Below are positions 63,401-64,000 of a stretch of 64,000 bases of DNA, piece after piece. Source of the stretch: Wuchereria bancrofti. Taxonomy: Eukaryota > Nematoda > Chromadorea > Rhabditida > Onchocercidae. The position numbers were made by a program, and so were the translations under genes. The notes under the pieces are model-generated. The model saw nothing but the letters and a program-made list of their open reading frames with translations, was not told where the DNA came from and ran no database searches. The stretch lies in assembly GCA_005281725.1 (NCBI GenBank), contig SSBO01000008.1, positions 1,674,001 through 1,738,000 of the forward strand, given 5' to 3'. Position 1 is the first letter of the stretch. Each line of letters begins with the position of its first letter.

Positions 63401-63840
63401 TCATGCTATTGATGCTATCGTCTATGCAATTTCTGCTAATTCTAATTACTTTTTCCGGTAAATTTATTCTATTTCTGGATGAAATGAATTGAGCAATAAA
63501 ATTAGCAAATTTAAACTTTCAAAAAATATTTTTCAATTCTTATCCAGCAATGATGAGAGATTGGAAGAAAGATGTTGAAAAATGAATTTCTATTTTTATA
63601 ATTTAATAAAAAATAATAAGTGATGAGTGATTCATAAAGTTAATATGCAAATTTGAATTGAAATTAATACTATGAGCAAATATAATTAATTATAAAAATT
63701 ACAGCGAATTAGAATTGTACACAAGAAATGAATGGTTGGTATATGTAAATGGTAGTGAAAAGCAATTTCTGGACGATGCAACAATATCGCTGCTTAAATG
63801 TCAAGATCCTTCTGAATCAGTTTTCTCATTACCTTTACAG
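54441..63840 (+). CDS. secreted multi-domain von Willebrand factor A protein (3' end outside window)
   Basis: Twenty-six exons chain in phase to 1221 codons: 54441-54467, 54625-54679, 54980-55085, 55360-55474, 55696-55874, 56045-56195, 56645-56815, 56913-57038, 57168-57353, 57485-57672, 57844-58207, 58456-58626, 59023-59148, 59267-59367, 59437-59579, 59672-59764, 60295-60555, 61142-61273, 61449-61564, 61680-61797, 61906-62021, 62334-62459, 62720-62833, 62911-63020, 63326-63457 and 63705-63840. The last ends at a GT donor, so it continues. A signal peptide (MKKAHLFLS-VFILLSFAIALNAQ) spans exons 1-2. Five vWA domains start near residues 32, 269, 560, 770 and 1020 (DVIFLVD, VDIMIALDSSGS, LDLLFAIDLS, VDLIILVDTS, VDLIFIVDTSQS). 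vWA domains bind extracellular partners through a divalent metal. The natural ligand and close family are not known to me. Confidence 0.82.
56913..57038 (+). other. vWA domain 2 with intact metal site
   Basis: This exon opens the second vWA domain and carries DSSGS, the canonical DxSxS of the metal-ion-dependent adhesion site. Exon 57168-57353 supplies the second element (FTGGSTR, a threonine-containing loop) and exon 57485-57672 the third (ISDGNG). Domain 5 (exons from 62334) shows the same three parts (DTSQS, TGGSTS, MSDGY). Confidence 0.75.
62479..62591 (+). repeat. 42-bp tandem repeat in a vWA-gene intron
   Basis: Two full and one partial copy of a 42-bp unit (start GACATCTTCACTTATGACC) at about 62479, 62521 and 62563, with one or two substitutions per copy. 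It lies entirely within the intron after exon 62334-62459. Confidence 0.9.
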
Positions 63841-64000
63841 GTAAGCCCTCTTTTTCTCTCCCCATTTAAAAAAAAACGGAATAGATCGGATGATAAGAAG
63901 TGATATTAACAGTTGCAGAATATATCGGATAGTATGTGTGATAAGAAAGATAGGAAAAAGTATGAGGAAAAAGATGCTAATACTAGGATAATTAATTGGA

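Overview
The window looks like nuclear DNA of a parasitic nematode, most likely a spirurid or filarial-type species. It is strongly A+T-rich. Genes are split by many short introns with T-rich TTTCAG-type acceptors, and several starts lie just after such an acceptor, as expected for spliced-leader trans-splicing. The coding products are nematode-type homologues. I could not run a search, so the species is inferred.

Layout. Positions 1-527 hold a 32-bp minisatellite. A four-exon SFT2 vesicle-transport gene lies on the minus strand at 2642-3865. Diverging from it across about 0.9 kb is a nine-exon DFRP1/ZC3H15-type CCCH zinc-finger gene on the plus strand (4760-7477). A gene-poor stretch with a locally G+C-richer, microsatellite-rich patch (about 9370-9930) leads into the main gene, a megalin/LRP-1 endocytic receptor on the plus strand at 10533-48037. 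I could chain 91 exons in phase, giving about 4755 residues: signal peptide, LDL-receptor class A clusters of 6, 8, 10 and 11 repeats, EGF-like modules, eight YWTD propellers, one membrane helix and a tail with an FxNPxY motif. Its first intron is about 5 kb.

After the receptor comes about 3.9 kb without a convincing gene, then a possible small four-exon gene with an armadillo-like stretch (51933-53327). From 54441 a secreted protein with at least five von Willebrand factor A domains runs off the right edge. At least 26 exons and 1221 codons of it lie in the window.

Functionally, SFT2 (Golgi/endosome trafficking), the DRG-binding zinc-finger protein (translation-linked) and the LRP-1 receptor (cuticle and sterol/lipoprotein uptake in C. 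elegans) are separate genes that happen to be neighbours; nothing shows an operon. The most unusual features are: the extreme exon count of the receptor; two GC-AG introns and several non-TTTCAG acceptors in it; a furin-type RKKR site inside its last propeller; an intronic triplication that copied and then broke a splice donor; and the pattern of intact and degenerate metal sites in the vWA protein. No tRNA, rRNA, CRISPR array or intact transposon was recognised.
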